64,000 bases of DNA. Source: Polynucleobacter finlandensis (GTDB lineage Bacteria > Pseudomonadota > Gammaproteobacteria > Burkholderiales > Burkholderiaceae). The notes below the pieces were generated by a model. The model saw only the letters and a program-made list of their open reading frames with translations. It did no database searches and had not been told where the DNA came from. Shown one piece after another: positions 52,512 to 63,451 of this stretch; positions within the stretch are counted from its first letter, which is position 1, and each line of letters starts with the position of its first letter. Both the position numbers and the translations under genes were made by a program. Where the stretch lies: positions 1-64,000 of the forward strand of contig NZ_JACVPS010000003.1 in the NCBI RefSeq assembly GCF_018881755.1, in the 5' to 3' direction.

Positions 52512-53636
52512 ATGACTTCAAAACTGGGTTTAAAACATATTCAAGCAATTGCACCGTATGTCGGTGGACGCCCTATTAGTGAGGTGGCGCGTGAGTATGG
52601 TTTGGATGAAAGCAAAATTGTGAAGCTCGCTTCCAATGAAAATCCGCTAGGCATGCCAAAGTCAGCGCAAGACGCCATGCTGGCTGCCGCAGGTGATTTA
52701 GGGCGCTACCCAGACTCCAATGGCTTTGAACTAAAAAAGGTATTGTCTGAGCGTCTAGATGTCCCTGCTGATTGGATTACTTTAGGTAATGGCAGCAATG
52801 ACATTTTGGAGTTAGCTGCTCGTGCGGTTGCGCAACTGGGTGACGATATTATTTTTTCACGCCATGCGTTTGCCGTATACCCACTAGCTTCGCAAGCAGT
52901 TGGTGCGCGCGCTATAGAAGTAGCACCTACTGCAAGCTACGGCCACGATTTGCCAGCAATGCTCAAAGCGGTTCAGTCCTCTGGTGATAAAGCGAAGTTG
53001 GTTTTTGTGGCAAACCCGAATAATCCTACTGGCAGTTATTTGCAGCCAGCCGAGATTGAATCATTCTTACAAGCTGTGCCAGCCAATGTTGTGGTCGTGT
53101 TGGATGAGGCTTATAACGAGTATCTTGCGCCTGAGCAACGCTATGACGCCATTGCCTGGGTGAAGCGTTTCCCCAATATGATTTTGTCGCGTAGCTTTTC
53201 TAAGGCCTACGGTTTAGCCGGTTTACGGATAGGCTATGGCGTTGCGCAACCTGCGTTAACGGATTTACTCAATCGCATTCGCCAACCCTTTAATGTCAAC
53301 AGCCTTGCTCAAGCTGCAGCAATTGCTGCATTTCAAGACAGCGCGTTTTTACAACAAGGTTATGAGGTCAATCGCGCTGGTTATCTGCAGTTAACTCAGG
53401 CATTTACTGAGATGGGGCTGACTTATCTTCCATCGGCTGGTAACTTTGTCTTGGTTAAAGTGGGCGAAGATGATGAGGCAGGTGTGAGAGTCAATTTAGC
53501 CTTACTCAAACGCGGCATCATTGTTCGGCCAGTTGGTAATTATGGCCTGCCAAAATGGTTGCGTATTTCCATTGGCCTGCCAGAAGAAAATGCTGCCTTC
53601 ATCAATGCTTTCCGTGAAATTTTGGCTAAATCATGA
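52512..53636 (+). CDS. hisC: Histidinol-phosphate/aromatic aminotransferase
   Basis: About 374 residues from the ATG at 52512; the frame also includes an upstream TTG at 52506. PLP motifs are SNENPLGMPKSA, NPNNPTGSYL and SRSFSKAYGLAGLRIGYG (Lys231). In this position, between pheA and tyrA, it may work as the aromatic aminotransferase for Phe/Tyr as well as in histidine synthesis. It overlaps tyrA by 4 bp. Confidence 0.93.
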   Translation: MTSKLGLKHIQAIAPYVGGRPISEVAREYGLDESKIVKLASNENPLGMPKSAQDAMLAAAGDLGRYPDSNGFELKKVLSERLDVPADWITLGNGSNDILELAARAVAQLGDDIIFSRHAFAVYPLASQAVGARAIEVAPTASYGHDLPAMLKAVQSSGDKAKLVFVANPNNPTGSYLQPAEIESFLQAVPANVVVVLDEAYNEYLAPEQRYDAIAWVKRFPNMILSRSFSKAYGLAGLRIGYGVAQPALTDLLNRIRQPFNVNSLAQAAAIAAFQDSAFLQQGYEVNRAGYLQLTQAFTEMGLTYLPSAGNFVLVKVGEDDEAGVRVNLALLKRGIIVRPVGNYGLPKWLRISIGLPEENAAFINAFREILAKS

Positions 53637-54508
53637 CTACAACTAAAGCTCAGTTTGGTACCGTCACCATTGTGGGTGTTGGACTGATTGGTGCCTCTTT
53701 GGGGTTAGCTCTGAAACAAGCTGGTGTAGTGACTAAGGTCTTGGGTGTTGGCCGTAGTAAAGAAAATCTAGATCAAGCGCAAAAGATGGGCGCGATTGAT
53801 GGCGTAGTGGATTTAGTGGACGCCGCTAAACAATCCGATGTGATTGTTTTGTGTGTGCCGGTTGCTCAGATGCGAGCTGCATTTGAAGCTATTGAGCCGC
53901 ATCTTGAATCGAAGACCATGATTACCGACGCTGGCAGCACCAAAGGTGATGTGATCTTGGCTGCTAAAGAAGTGTTGGGCAAGAAGGCGTGTCAGTTTGT
54001 GCCGGCCCATCCCATCGCTGGTGGCGCTCAGCATGGTGCTGGTGCCGCTAAGGCGGATTTATTTCAGGGTAAACAAACAATTGTTTGCTCCATACAAGAA
54101 AACTCTCCAGAAGATACTGCACTGATTGTTGGTTTTTGGGAGTCTGTTGGCTCAGTTGTAAAAAAGATCTCAAACGTACAACATGATGCAATCTATGCGG
54201 CAGTTTCTCATTTGCCCCATATTCTTTCTTATGCCTTAATGGCTAGCGTAGTTAACTCAGAAGATGTTGATCAAAAACTCAGTCATGTGGGTGCAGGCTT
54301 TAAAGATTTCACACGCATTGCTGCATCGAGCCCTGAGATGTGGCGCGATATTTGCTTAGGTAATCGCACCGCTATTCTGAAAGAGTTGGATCAGTATATT
54401 TTGATCGTGAACCATATGCGCAAATTGATCTCTGAAAACGATGGTGCTGGTTTAGAAAAATTATTCAATAAGGCGAGTAAAGCGCGCCAAGATTTGGATG
54501 CACTTTAA
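53633..54508 (+). CDS. tyrA: Prephenate dehydrogenase
   Basis: 291 residues. Rossmann motif [18 protein letters not shown], then [19 protein letters not shown] and [23 protein letters not shown], and the conserved [12 protein letters not shown] helix. Converts prephenate to hydroxyphenylpyruvate using NAD(P). Start overlaps the hisC stop (4 bp) and stop overlaps the aroA start (1 bp). Confidence 0.95.
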   Translation: MTTTKAQFGTVTIVGVGLIGASLGLALKQAGVVTKVLGVGRSKENLDQAQKMGAIDGVVDLVDAAKQSDVIVLCVPVAQMRAAFEAIEPHLESKTMITDAGSTKGDVILAAKEVLGKKACQFVPAHPIAGGAQHGAGAAKADLFQGKQTIVCSIQENSPEDTALIVGFWESVGSVVKKISNVQHDAIYAAVSHLPHILSYALMASVVNSEDVDQKLSHVGAGFKDFTRIAASSPEMWRDICLGNRTAILKELDQYILIVNHMRKLISENDGAGLEKLFNKASKARQDLDAL

Positions 54509-55848
54509 TGAGTGTCTTAATCAGTGCGTTACCCAGTATTGAAATAGGACCATTTACTCGAGCTCAAGGCTCGATTGTTTTACCTGGATCTAAAAGTATC
54601 TCTAATCGTGCCCTACTTTTGGCGGCACTCTCATCAGGTCAAACTACCCTCACCAATTTATTGGACGCTGATGACACGCAGGTTATGCGTAATGCTTTGC
54701 GTACCCTGGGCTTGTCTGTGATTGACCAGCCAAATAATGTTTGCATCGTCAATGGTTGTGGTGGTCAGTTCCCGGTGCGCGAGGCTGATCTCTTTATGGG
54801 CAATGCTGGTACCGCTATTCGCCCCCTTACGGCTGCATTAGCTATGCAGGGCGGTAACTACCGTTTATCAGGGGTAGCGCGGATGCATGAACGCCCCATT
54901 CGCGACCTAGTAGATGGTTTGCGACAGGTTGGCGCCGATATTGCTTACGAATTGCAAGAAGGCTACCCACCAATCCAAATTTCTTCAGCGAATATTCAGA
55001 TTAAAGATGTCGTGAAGGTCCGCGGAGATGTATCTAGTCAATTTCTCACGGCATTGTTAATGGCTTTGCCTTTAGTCGCAACAGAGCCAGTGCGTATTGA
55101 AGTGATTGGCGAACTCATTTCTCGTCCTTATATTGAAATCACACTGAAATTAATGGCACGCTTTGGCGTGAATATTGCATGTCCTGATGCGCAGTCTTTC
55201 GTGATTCCTAAGAAGACTTCTGATGCAGTCTATAAGAGTCCTGGTCAATTATCTGTTGAAGGCGATGCGTCTTCGGCATCCTACTTCTTGGCGCTTGGCG
55301 CTATTGGTGGTGGACCGGTTCGCGTTCTAGGCGTTGGTAAAGATAGTATTCAGGGGGATGTTGCTTTTGCAGATGCCCTCGCTCTGATGGGTGCAGATAT
55401 TACCGCTGGTGAAGATTGGATTGAAGTGTCAGGCGTCAAGAATGCAGATGGCAAACTGAATGGCATCACGATTGATTGCACAGAGATTCCGGATGCGGCA
55501 ATGACATTGGCAGTCGCCGCTCTGTTTGCTGACGGTGAGACTCGCTTAAATGGCATTGCCAGTTGGCGCGTTAAAGAAACCGATCGTATTGCAGCGATGG
55601 CAAAAGAATTAAAGAAGGTAGGAGCCATTGTTGAGGAGGGTGCGGACTATATTGTTGTTAGCGCCCCCAAGAAGCTGGATGATTGGCGCTCGCCTTCTGA
55701 AGGTATTGATACCTACGATGACCATCGCATGGCAATGTGTTTTTCTTTGGCTGCCCTTGGCCCAAATACTTTAAAGATTAATGATCCAAACTGTGTTGCC
55801 AAAACTTTCCCAACTTACTTTGCAGAATTTGCAAAGATAGTCAGTTAA
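54508..55848 (+). CDS. aroA: 3-phosphoshikimate 1-carboxyvinyltransferase (EPSP synthase)
   Basis: 446 residues. [36 protein letters not shown] (the glyphosate/PEP site, with Gly intact) and the second half with [14 protein letters not shown] and [14 protein letters not shown] are all present. Joins shikimate-3-phosphate and PEP. The Pro/Thr pattern suggests the glyphosate-sensitive class I type. Last gene of the tightly coupled serC-to-aroA block. Confidence 0.97.
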   Translation: MSVLISALPSIEIGPFTRAQGSIVLPGSKSISNRALLLAALSSGQTTLTNLLDADDTQVMRNALRTLGLSVIDQPNNVCIVNGCGGQFPVREADLFMGNAGTAIRPLTAALAMQGGNYRLSGVARMHERPIRDLVDGLRQVGADIAYELQEGYPPIQISSANIQIKDVVKVRGDVSSQFLTALLMALPLVATEPVRIEVIGELISRPYIEITLKLMARFGVNIACPDAQSFVIPKKTSDAVYKSPGQLSVEGDASSASYFLALGAIGGGPVRVLGVGKDSIQGDVAFADALALMGADITAGEDWIEVSGVKNADGKLNGITIDCTEIPDAAMTLAVAALFADGETRLNGIASWRVKETDRIAAMAKELKKVGAIVEEGADYIVVSAPKKLDDWRSPSEGIDTYDDHRMAMCFSLAALGPNTLKINDPNCVAKTFPTYFAEFAKIVS

Positions 55849-55866
55849 TACTTACTTGTTAATTTA

Positions 55867-56529
55867 ATGACATTAGCCCCGGTTATCGCGATTGACGGAC
55901 CTACCGCCTCTGGAAAAGGGACGGTTGCGTCTTTAGTGGCGGAGAAGTTGGGTTTTCATTATCTGGATAGCGGGGCACTTTATCGTCTGGTAGCCCTGGC
56001 AAGTGAGAAAGAGGGAATCGATGTAAAAAATGGTCCAGAGTTAGGTTTTTTAGTGCCTAAGTTATTGATTTCATTCGAAAAAGGGCAAATCCTCTTAAAT
56101 GGGGAGGATGCAACCGAAAGTATTCGGACTGAAGCGATTGGTTTAAGGGCTTCGGCTTTAGCAGCTCATCCAGAGGTAAGACGTGCTTTAGTGGGCCTCC
56201 AGCGTGGATTTCGCAAGGCTCCGGGCCTCGTAGCTGATGGCAGAGATATGGCAAGCGTCATATTCCCAGACGCAGTTTTGAAGGTTTTTTTGACTGCAAC
56301 TGCCGCTGCCAGGGCAGAGCGTCGTTATAAGCAATTGATAGCTAAGGGAATTCCTGCTAAACTTGACGACTTACTGCGAGATTTGCAGGAGCGCGATGCC
56401 CGCGATAGTAGTCGAGGCACCGCACCCTTGCTAGTTGCAGAAGGCGCACAAGTGCTTGAAACATCAGATTTATCGATAGATCAAGCAGTTAAGACGGTTT
56501 TGGATTGGTATCAATCAAAAATTGCTTAA
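55867..56529 (+). CDS. cmk: Cytidylate kinase
   Basis: 220 residues. P-loop [33 protein letters not shown] near the N-terminus, then [37 protein letters not shown], and [17 protein letters not shown]. Phosphorylates CMP and dCMP. It is 18 bp after aroA and directly precedes rpsA, the standard proteobacterial order. Confidence 0.97.
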   Translation: MTLAPVIAIDGPTASGKGTVASLVAEKLGFHYLDSGALYRLVALASEKEGIDVKNGPELGFLVPKLLISFEKGQILLNGEDATESIRTEAIGLRASALAAHPEVRRALVGLQRGFRKAPGLVADGRDMASVIFPDAVLKVFLTATAAARAERRYKQLIAKGIPAKLDDLLRDLQERDARDSSRGTAPLLVAEGAQVLETSDLSIDQAVKTVLDWYQSKIA

Positions 56530-56667
56530 ACCTTGAGAGCAGTAGAAGTAGCAGTAGTTTTTGGTGTTTTGAGGAACTCTACAACGCGATGATCAAATTA
56601 GCGTGTTTCTTGAGACTTTTTTAACCTAACCCGTCAGGTCTTCTGGCGGCAAAAAGTGAATATATAA

Positions 56668-58341
56668 ATGTCTGAATCATTTGCAGAATTATTTGAAGAA
56701 TCATTAACCCGATCGAATATGAAGACCGGCCAAGTTATTTCGGCTGAAGTCCTTCGCATCGACCATAACTTCGTCGTTGTTAACGCTGGCTTAAAGTCTG
56801 AAGCGTTTATTCCTGTGGAAGAATTCCATAACGATGCTGGCGAGATTGAAGTAGCTCCTGGCGATTTCGTTTCTGTTGCTATTGATGCCCTTGAAAATGG
56901 CTATGGCGACACCATCCTCTCCCGTGATAAAGCGAAACGCTTGGCATCATGGATGAACTTGGAAAAAGCGCTCGAGCAAGCCGAGATCGTTACTGGTACT
57001 GTTACTGGTAAGGTTAAAGGCGGCTTGACAGTGATGGTGAACGGTATCCGCGCATTCTTGCCTGGCTCACTCGTTGACACACGTCCAATCAAAGACACTA
57101 GCCCTTACGAGGGCAAGACCATGGAGTTCAAGGTTATTAAGCTTGATCGTAAGCGTAACAACGTAGTGTTGTCACGTCGTGCGGTTGTTGAAGCTAGCCA
57201 AGGTGAAGAGCGCGCTAAGTTGATGTCTAACCTTAAAGAAGGTAGCGTTGTTCAAGGTATCGTTAAGAACATCACTGACTACGGCGCATTCGTGGACCTC
57301 GGTGGTATCGATGGCCTCTTGCACATTACCGATTTGGCATGGCGTCGTGTGCGTCACCCAAGCGAGATGTTGACTGTTGGTCAAGAAGTTACTGCTAAGA
57401 TTTTGAAGTTCGACCAAGAGAAGAATCGTGTTTCACTCGGTGTGAAACAGCTTGGCGATGATCCATGGGTTGGTATCGCACGTCGTTACCCACCAAACAC
57501 CCGTTTATTCGGCAAAGTAACCAACTTGACTGACTACGGTGCGTTCGTTGAAATCGAGTCTGGCATTGAAGGTTTGGTACACGTATCCGAAATGGACTGG
57601 ACTAACAAGAACGTTGCTCCAAGCAAAGCCACCGCATTAGGAACCGAGGTTGAAGTAATGGTTCTGGATATTGATGAAGACAAGCGTCGTATTAGCTTGG
57701 GCATCAAACAGTGCAAAGCCAATCCTTGGGAAGAGTTCTCACGTGCTCAGCAAAAAGGCGACAAGCTTACTGGCGCAATCAAGTCAATTACTGACTTTGG
57801 TGTGTTCATTGGTTTGCCTGGCGGCATCGACGGTTTAGTTCACCTCTCAGACCTTTCATGGAATGAGCCTGGTGAAGAAGCCGTTAAGAAATTCAAAAAA
57901 GGTGATGAAATTGAAGCCACCGTATTGGCAATTGATGTTGAGAAAGAGCGTATCTCTCTCGGTATCAAGCAATTGTCTGGTGACCCATTCAATAACTACA
58001 CATCCGTTAGCGACAAGGGTAGCCTTGTAACTGGCACTGTGAAAGCTGTTGATGCTAAGGGTGCAACGATTCACTTGGCTGACGAAGTTGAAGCTTATTT
58101 GCGCGCTTCTGAGATCTCAACCGATCGCGTTGAAGATGCACGCAATGTATTGAAAGAAGGCGATAGCGTAACTGCCATGATCATTAACATTGATCGTAAG
58201 TCACGCGTTATCAATCTTTCAATCAAAGCAAAAGACAGCTCTGATCAACAAGATGCTATGAGCAAGCTCCAAGGTGATGCGCAGTCTGGCACAACCAATT
58301 TGGGCGCTTTGTTAAAAGCAAAAATGGACAATCAAGGCTAA
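56668..58341 (+). CDS. rpsA: 30S ribosomal protein S1
   Basis: 557 residues with six S1 RNA-binding domains in series (for example [104 protein letters not shown]). The last domain is more diverged. It binds mRNA and helps translation start on structured or weak ribosome sites. Its own start has no Shine-Dalgarno (AAAAAGTGAATATATAA before ATG), as for E. coli rpsA, which relies on S1-dependent autoregulation. Confidence 0.98.
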   Translation: MSESFAELFEESLTRSNMKTGQVISAEVLRIDHNFVVVNAGLKSEAFIPVEEFHNDAGEIEVAPGDFVSVAIDALENGYGDTILSRDKAKRLASWMNLEKALEQAEIVTGTVTGKVKGGLTVMVNGIRAFLPGSLVDTRPIKDTSPYEGKTMEFKVIKLDRKRNNVVLSRRAVVEASQGEERAKLMSNLKEGSVVQGIVKNITDYGAFVDLGGIDGLLHITDLAWRRVRHPSEMLTVGQEVTAKILKFDQEKNRVSLGVKQLGDDPWVGIARRYPPNTRLFGKVTNLTDYGAFVEIESGIEGLVHVSEMDWTNKNVAPSKATALGTEVEVMVLDIDEDKRRISLGIKQCKANPWEEFSRAQQKGDKLTGAIKSITDFGVFIGLPGGIDGLVHLSDLSWNEPGEEAVKKFKKGDEIEATVLAIDVEKERISLGIKQLSGDPFNNYTSVSDKGSLVTGTVKAVDAKGATIHLADEVEAYLRASEISTDRVEDARNVLKEGDSVTAMIINIDRKSRVINLSIKAKDSSDQQDAMSKLQGDAQSGTTNLGALLKAKMDNQG

Positions 58342-58349
58342 ATCAATAT

Positions 58350-58381
58350 CGCCGCTTTCCACTAGGAGAGCGGCGGTTTTT
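58350..58381 (+). terminator. Terminator between rpsA and ihfB
   Basis: CGCCGCTTTCC-ACTA-GGAGAGCGGCG (one G-T wobble) followed by GTTTTTATT. Lies 9 bp after the rpsA stop and 12 bp before the ihfB start. Confidence 0.85.
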
Positions 58382-58392
58382 ATTGATAGATC

Positions 58393-58737
58393 ATGACAGA
58401 TCAAGAGCAACAAGCAATCACCCGCTCCGAACTAGTGGAGAGCTTAGCGGAACAGTTTCCGCAGCTTCTACCTAGGGATGTGGAGTTGGCGGTAAAAACT
58501 TTATTAGATACGATGACTCACGCTTTGGCCGAAGGCAAGCGGATTGAGTTGCGTGGCGTTGGCAGTTTTGTATTGCATCATCGTCCTGCGCGTACTGGCC
58601 GTAACCCAAAGTCTGGCGAAAAAGTATTGATCCCAGAAAAACGAGTTCCACACTTTAAGCCTGGCAAGGAGTTGCGTGAGCGCGTTGATTACAAGCCACT
58701 AAAGCAGGCGGGCCCTAAAGAGGGTTCTGGTGCTTAA
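58393..58737 (+). CDS. ihfB: Integration host factor subunit beta
   Basis: 114 residues. Residues 9-100 are the HU/IHF fold: [89 protein letters not shown]. The DNA-intercalating P in NPKSG is present. It bends DNA with IHF-alpha and would also assist the integrase of the ssrA element. A terminator follows at 58754. Confidence 0.97.
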   Translation: MTDQEQQAITRSELVESLAEQFPQLLPRDVELAVKTLLDTMTHALAEGKRIELRGVGSFVLHHRPARTGRNPKSGEKVLIPEKRVPHFKPGKELRERVDYKPLKQAGPKEGSGA

Positions 58738-58753
58738 TCAGCAAGCACGTCAG

Positions 58754-58776
58754 TGGTCCGTTTGGACCATTTTTTA
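58754..58776 (+). terminator. Terminator after ihfB
   Basis: TGGTCC-GTTT-GGACCA is a 6-bp stem directly followed by TTTTTTTA, 17 bp after the ihfB stop. Confidence 0.88.
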
Positions 58777-58806
58777 TTTAAGCCCTTCATTTAAGTTATC
58801 TCCACG

Positions 58807-60018
58807 ATGATTCAAATTGCAACATCCTGGCTATTGTTATTACCCATCTTGTTTGGATTGGGTTGGTTGGCATCACGCTGGGATTTGCGTCTTGAGAATC
58901 GCATGGATGAACGCGAGCGTATGCGTCAGCAACGCTCGACCTTTAAAGGTTTAAGTCTTCTCTTGAATGAGCAGCCCGATCAAGCCATCGAGACTTTGGT
59001 CAAGATTGCACAGCTAGACCCAGAAACTATTGAACTACATTTTTCTTTGGGTAATTTATTCCGTCGCCGTGGTGAAACAGAGCGTGCAATTCGGGTGCAT
59101 CAACACTTGGCTAACCGTGATGATTTAAAACCACGTGATCGTGATCATGCCGCTTATGAGCTGGGACGTGATTTCTTGCGCGCAGGTTTATTAGATCGTG
59201 CAGAAGCTTCTCTCAATCGGGTGGGTGATGGAAAATATGCAGCTCCCGCTAAAGAGAGTCTCTTGGAGATGTATCAAGTAGAGCGGGATTGGAAAAAGGC
59301 CATCATTGCCGCCGCTGAGCTTGAAGGTTTACAAGGTAAATCCCATCAAACTGAGATCGCCCAGTTTCATTGTGAGTTGGCACAAGAGGCTCTGCGTCGT
59401 AAGGATTTAGTAGAAGCTGAGCAGTCTATTGAACGGGCACTTCAGGCCGTCCCAAATCACGCGCGTGCATTGATATTGCAAGGCGACTATTTAGTGGCGT
59501 CGGATCGCCCTGGTCAAGCTATAGCAGTTTGGAGTGTTGTTGCAGACACTCATCCGGCTTATATGCATTTACTTGCTGATCGTTGGATGGCTGCACATAC
59601 TGCGCTGGATAAAGCAGAGCCTGGTCTAGAGAGACTTTGCGAGTTGTTAAAGACACAAGCTTCTGGTGAATTGCTGGAGATTGTTCAGAAACACGTGACT
59701 CAGATGCGTGGGCCTCAAGCAGCCGAGCTAATGCTGGTAGACGTGATGCAACATTCTCCGAGCTTAAGCGCTTTATCAAAATTGGCTGAGACACGTTTAA
59801 CTCTCGCTGAAAGTAATGGGACTCCTGAGAAGATTTCAGAAATCCAATCTATCCTAGGCTTGTTAAAGCAACGAACCAATAGTTTGGCGCGCTATACCTG
59901 CGGGAATTGTGGTTTCCGTGCGAGACGTTTTTATTGGCAATGCCCTGGCTGCAATCATTGGGAGGCCTATTCCCCAAGACGCAGTGAGGGTGCTGTACCC
60001 AGCGGACCTTCAATGTAA
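58807..60018 (+). CDS. lapB: Lipopolysaccharide assembly protein B
   Basis: 403 residues. One N-terminal membrane helix (about 6-22), then TPR repeats (ELHFSLGNLFRRRGETERAIRVHQHLANRDD and similar from about 75 to 240) and a C-terminal rubredoxin-like zinc/iron knuckle, YTCGNCGFRARRFYWQCPGCNHWEAYSP, with two CxxC pairs. LapB/YciM couples LPS synthesis to LpxC degradation by FtsH. Follows ihfB as in E. coli and is followed by LPS sugar genes. Confidence 0.95.
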   Translation: MIQIATSWLLLLPILFGLGWLASRWDLRLENRMDERERMRQQRSTFKGLSLLLNEQPDQAIETLVKIAQLDPETIELHFSLGNLFRRRGETERAIRVHQHLANRDDLKPRDRDHAAYELGRDFLRAGLLDRAEASLNRVGDGKYAAPAKESLLEMYQVERDWKKAIIAAAELEGLQGKSHQTEIAQFHCELAQEALRRKDLVEAEQSIERALQAVPNHARALILQGDYLVASDRPGQAIAVWSVVADTHPAYMHLLADRWMAAHTALDKAEPGLERLCELLKTQASGELLEIVQKHVTQMRGPQAAELMLVDVMQHSPSLSALSKLAETRLTLAESNGTPEKISEIQSILGLLKQRTNSLARYTCGNCGFRARRFYWQCPGCNHWEAYSPRRSEGAVPSGPSM

Positions 60019-60089
60019 TACATTAACAAGACCGTAATGAATTTTGTGTTTAATAGCAGTAGATCAATTAGAAATATATTGGAGTTCAC

Positions 60090-61454
60090 TTGAAAGTCAC
60101 CATTATTGGTAGTGGGTATGTTGGTTTAGTGACCGGCGCTTGTCTTGCTGAGCAGGGCAACAATGTCTTTTGTGTAGACGTGGATCCTAAAAAGATTGAG
60201 ATTCTCAATTCTGGTGGTGTGCCGATTTACGAGCCCGGTCTTAAGGAAATGATTGAGCGCAATCGCGCAGCAGGACGCTTACAGTTTTCTACTGATATAG
60301 CGGCTTCAGTAGCTCATGGTGATGTTCAGTTTATTGCTGTTGGTACACCTCCCGATGAAGATGGTTCTGCAGATTTGCAATATGTAGTGGCTGCAGCTCG
60401 CAATATTGGCCGCCATATGACCACTCCTAAAGTGATCGTAGACAAATCCACTGTTCCCGTAGGTACTGCAGATAAGGTTACCGCCGCTATCAAAGAAGAG
60501 TTGGCTCAGCGCAATCTCGATCCAGAGCTTTGCTCAGTAGTCTCTAACCCAGAGTTCTTAAAAGAAGGCGCTGCAGTCGAAGATTTTATGCGTCCAGATC
60601 GCATTGTGATCGGTACTGAGAGCACACCATCTGGTTTGCATGCCAAAGAGCAAATGCGCAAACTCTATGCACCATTTAATCGTCACCATGAGCGTACCTA
60701 TTACATGGATGTGAAGAGTGCGGAGTTAACAAAGTATGCAGCCAATGCTATGTTAGCCACCCGCATCTCCTTTATGAATGAATTGGCGAACTTAGCTGAT
60801 CTCGTTGGTGCTGATATTGAATCTGTACGTCAGGGAATTGGCTCAGACTCTCGTATTGGTTATGGTTTCTTGTACTCCGGTACGGGTTACGGCGGCTCAT
60901 GCTTTCCAAAAGATGTTTCCGCGCTCTCCAAGACTGCTATGGAGTTCGGCAGAGACCTCAAGATTCTGGATGCAGTTGAAGCAGTTAACGAAGCGCAAAA
61001 GACCATTTTGGTTGAAAAGATTGAAAAGCGTTTTGGTAAAGACCTTTCTAATATGAAATTTGCCTTATGGGGCTTAGCCTTCAAGCCAAATACGGACGAC
61101 ATGCGCGAAGCGCCAAGCCGCATCATCATTGGTGAATTAGTGAAGCGTGGCGCCTCAGTAGTGGCCTATGATCCCGTTGCGATGCCAGAGGCAAAGCATT
61201 GCCTTGAGCAGGACTTTAAAGGCAATCCCGAGGGCTTAAAGAAGATTTCAATGGTGGAAGACCCCATGGCAGCAGTTGATGGTTGCGATGCTCTCGTGAT
61301 TGTGACTGAGTGGAAGGCGTTCCGCAGTCCAGATTTTGATGCGCTCATGCAAAAGCTCAAGCGACCTATTATTTTTGATGGCCGCAATCTCTATGAGCCT
61401 TCAGCTATGCAAGAATTGGGTATTGAGTACCAAGGCATTGGCCGTCATAATTAA
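60090..61454 (+). CDS. ugd: UDP-glucose 6-dehydrogenase
   Basis: 454 residues. It starts at a TTG (60090) behind GGAG at 60081-60084. NAD motif [30 protein letters not shown] and catalytic Cys271 in YGGSCFPKD, with [32 protein letters not shown] and [17 protein letters not shown] all intact. Oxidises UDP-glucose to UDP-glucuronate for surface polysaccharide. Lies 30 bp before the heptose kinase gene. Confidence 0.97.
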   Translation: MKVTIIGSGYVGLVTGACLAEQGNNVFCVDVDPKKIEILNSGGVPIYEPGLKEMIERNRAAGRLQFSTDIAASVAHGDVQFIAVGTPPDEDGSADLQYVVAAARNIGRHMTTPKVIVDKSTVPVGTADKVTAAIKEELAQRNLDPELCSVVSNPEFLKEGAAVEDFMRPDRIVIGTESTPSGLHAKEQMRKLYAPFNRHHERTYYMDVKSAELTKYAANAMLATRISFMNELANLADLVGADIESVRQGIGSDSRIGYGFLYSGTGYGGSCFPKDVSALSKTAMEFGRDLKILDAVEAVNEAQKTILVEKIEKRFGKDLSNMKFALWGLAFKPNTDDMREAPSRIIIGELVKRGASVVAYDPVAMPEAKHCLEQDFKGNPEGLKKISMVEDPMAAVDGCDALVIVTEWKAFRSPDFDALMQKLKRPIIFDGRNLYEPSAMQELGIEYQGIGRHN

Positions 61455-61484
61455 AAGTAATTTAATCAAAGAAAAAGTCTGCCT

Positions 61485-62414
61485 GTGGAAAAAGCTAACC
61501 GAGAACAGTTCTCCAAAACCCGCTTACTTGTGGTTGGCGATGTCATGTTGGATCGCTACTGGTTTGGTGATACCCATCGCATTTCTCCAGAAGCGCCAGT
61601 TCCTGTGGTTCAGGTTGGTAAAATTGATGAGCGTTTAGGTGGCGCCGCCAACGTAGCTCGTAACGTAGCTGCGTTGGGTGCTAAGACCACGATTCTGGGT
61701 GTCATTGGCAATGATGAGGCTGGTCGTCGCGTTACTGAATTGCTTAAATCTAGCGGCGTTGATAGCCAGTTAGAAATTGATAGCAAAGTTCCAACGATAG
61801 TAAAGTTGCGTGTGATTGCACGGCAGCAGCAACTGATTCGTTTGGACTTTGAAGAGGCACCTAGTGAAACTGCTTTAGCTCATAAGCTGGAGCGTTTTGA
61901 AAAATCACTCGGTGACGCTGATGTTGTGATTTTGTCCGACTACGGCAAGGGTGCTTTGGGCCAAGTTGCTTTGATGATTGAGCAGGCTCGTGCAAAAAAT
62001 AAAGTCATTCTTGTAGACCCTAAGGGTGAGGATTATGAGAAGTATCGTGGGGCCACAGTCTTAACCCCAAATCGTAGTGAATTACGTCAGGTAGTGGGGC
62101 AGTGGACCAGCGAAGAGGATTTAACGCGTAGAGCACAAGATCTCCGAAAATCTTTGAACCTACAAGCCTTGTTGCTGACAAGATCTGAAGACGGCATGAG
62201 TTTGTTTACGGATGCTGGTGTCAGTCATGTGAAAGCCCAGGCGCGTGAAGTATTTGATGTATCTGGCGCTGGCGATACTGTGATTGCCACCTTGGCTGTT
62301 GCGCTAGCCTCTCAGTGGCCTTTAGAAAAGGCCATGGCACTAGCGAATCGCGCTGGCGGTATTGTGGTTGGTAAGCTGGGAACGGCAACTGTTACTTCTG
62401 AGGAATTGCAATGA
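61485..62414 (+). CDS. hldA: D-glycero-beta-D-manno-heptose-7-phosphate kinase (HldE domain I type)
   Basis: 309 residues, PfkB-type kinase only; the nucleotidyltransferase half of E. coli HldE is absent, so that step must be a separate gene. It starts at GTG 61485. [50 protein letters not shown] is the HldA start and [45 protein letters not shown] is the catalytic end (GAGD). Makes the bisphosphate precursor of ADP-heptose. Overlaps hldD by 4 bp. Confidence 0.95.
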   Translation: MEKANREQFSKTRLLVVGDVMLDRYWFGDTHRISPEAPVPVVQVGKIDERLGGAANVARNVAALGAKTTILGVIGNDEAGRRVTELLKSSGVDSQLEIDSKVPTIVKLRVIARQQQLIRLDFEEAPSETALAHKLERFEKSLGDADVVILSDYGKGALGQVALMIEQARAKNKVILVDPKGEDYEKYRGATVLTPNRSELRQVVGQWTSEEDLTRRAQDLRKSLNLQALLLTRSEDGMSLFTDAGVSHVKAQAREVFDVSGAGDTVIATLAVALASQWPLEKAMALANRAGGIVVGKLGTATVTSEELQ

Positions 62415-63439
62415 CCATCATCGTTACTGGCGCAGCTGGTTTTATTGGCGCCAATATTGTTCAAGCCCTAAATGCGCGTGGTGAGAAAAATATCATTGCG
62501 GTTGATGATCTACGTCCTGCTGATAAGTATCGCAACTTAGCGGATTTAGACATCATTGATTACTTGGATAAAGATGAGTTTTTAGAAGCCTTTAGAAGTG
62601 GTCGCTTTGGCAAGGTGAAGGCAGTGTTTCATGAGGGGGCTTGCTCCGATACGATGGAAACTGACGGCATCTTCATGATGGCGAATAATTATCGTTACAC
62701 AATGGATTTGTTGGATATCTGCACAGAGCAAAAGGTACAGCTTTTGTACGCATCATCTGCCGCAACCTATGGTGGTTCAGATGTCTTCGTCGAGAGCCGC
62801 GAACATGAGAAGCCATTAAATATTTACGGCTATTCCAAATTCCTCTTTGATCAGGTGATGCGTAAGCGTTTTGCTGAGAATGCCAATAGCGCTCAAGTAG
62901 TGGGTTTCCGCTACTTCAACGTTTATGGCCCACGTGAATCCCATAAGGGACGCATGGCATCAGTCGCTTTTCATCAATACCATCAGTACAAAGCCAATGG
63001 CCAAGTCAAATTATTTGGTGAGTATGGCGGCTATGCTGCTGGCGAGCAAAGCCGTGACTTTGTTTCTGTTGAAGATGTCGTCAAAGTAAATCTATTTTTC
63101 TTGGACCATCCAGAAATCAGTGGCATATTTAACTTAGGTAGTGGTCGTGCACAGCCATTTAATGATGTGGCTCATGCAGTGGCTAATGCCATGCGTAAGC
63201 TTGATAAAGCCAACCCAGCCAGCTTGGAAGAGTTGATAAAAGAAAAGGCTATTGAGTACATTCCATTTCCAGAGGCGCTCAAAGGTAAATATCAATGCTT
63301 CACACAAGCTGACTTAACTAAGCTACGCGCTGCTGGATATCAAGAGCCCTTCCTCAATGTCGAGCAGGGTGTTAGCCGCTACATTAACTGGTTAGTGACT
63401 AATGCGGATTTCTTGGCGAGCCCTCTAGATACGAAATAA
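62411..63439 (+). CDS. hldD: ADP-L-glycero-D-manno-heptose-6-epimerase
   Basis: 342 residues. NADP motif [43 protein letters not shown] (Ser), then Tyr139 and Lys143 of the YxxxK pair in [10 protein letters not shown], and [16 protein letters not shown]. Last step of the ADP-heptose pathway for LPS inner core. Starts 4 bp within hldA's end. Confidence 0.97.
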   Translation: MTIIVTGAAGFIGANIVQALNARGEKNIIAVDDLRPADKYRNLADLDIIDYLDKDEFLEAFRSGRFGKVKAVFHEGACSDTMETDGIFMMANNYRYTMDLLDICTEQKVQLLYASSAATYGGSDVFVESREHEKPLNIYGYSKFLFDQVMRKRFAENANSAQVVGFRYFNVYGPRESHKGRMASVAFHQYHQYKANGQVKLFGEYGGYAAGEQSRDFVSVEDVVKVNLFFLDHPEISGIFNLGSGRAQPFNDVAHAVANAMRKLDKANPASLEELIKEKAIEYIPFPEALKGKYQCFTQADLTKLRAAGYQEPFLNVEQGVSRYINWLVTNADFLASPLDTK

Positions 63440-63451
63440 GAGGCAGATAGG

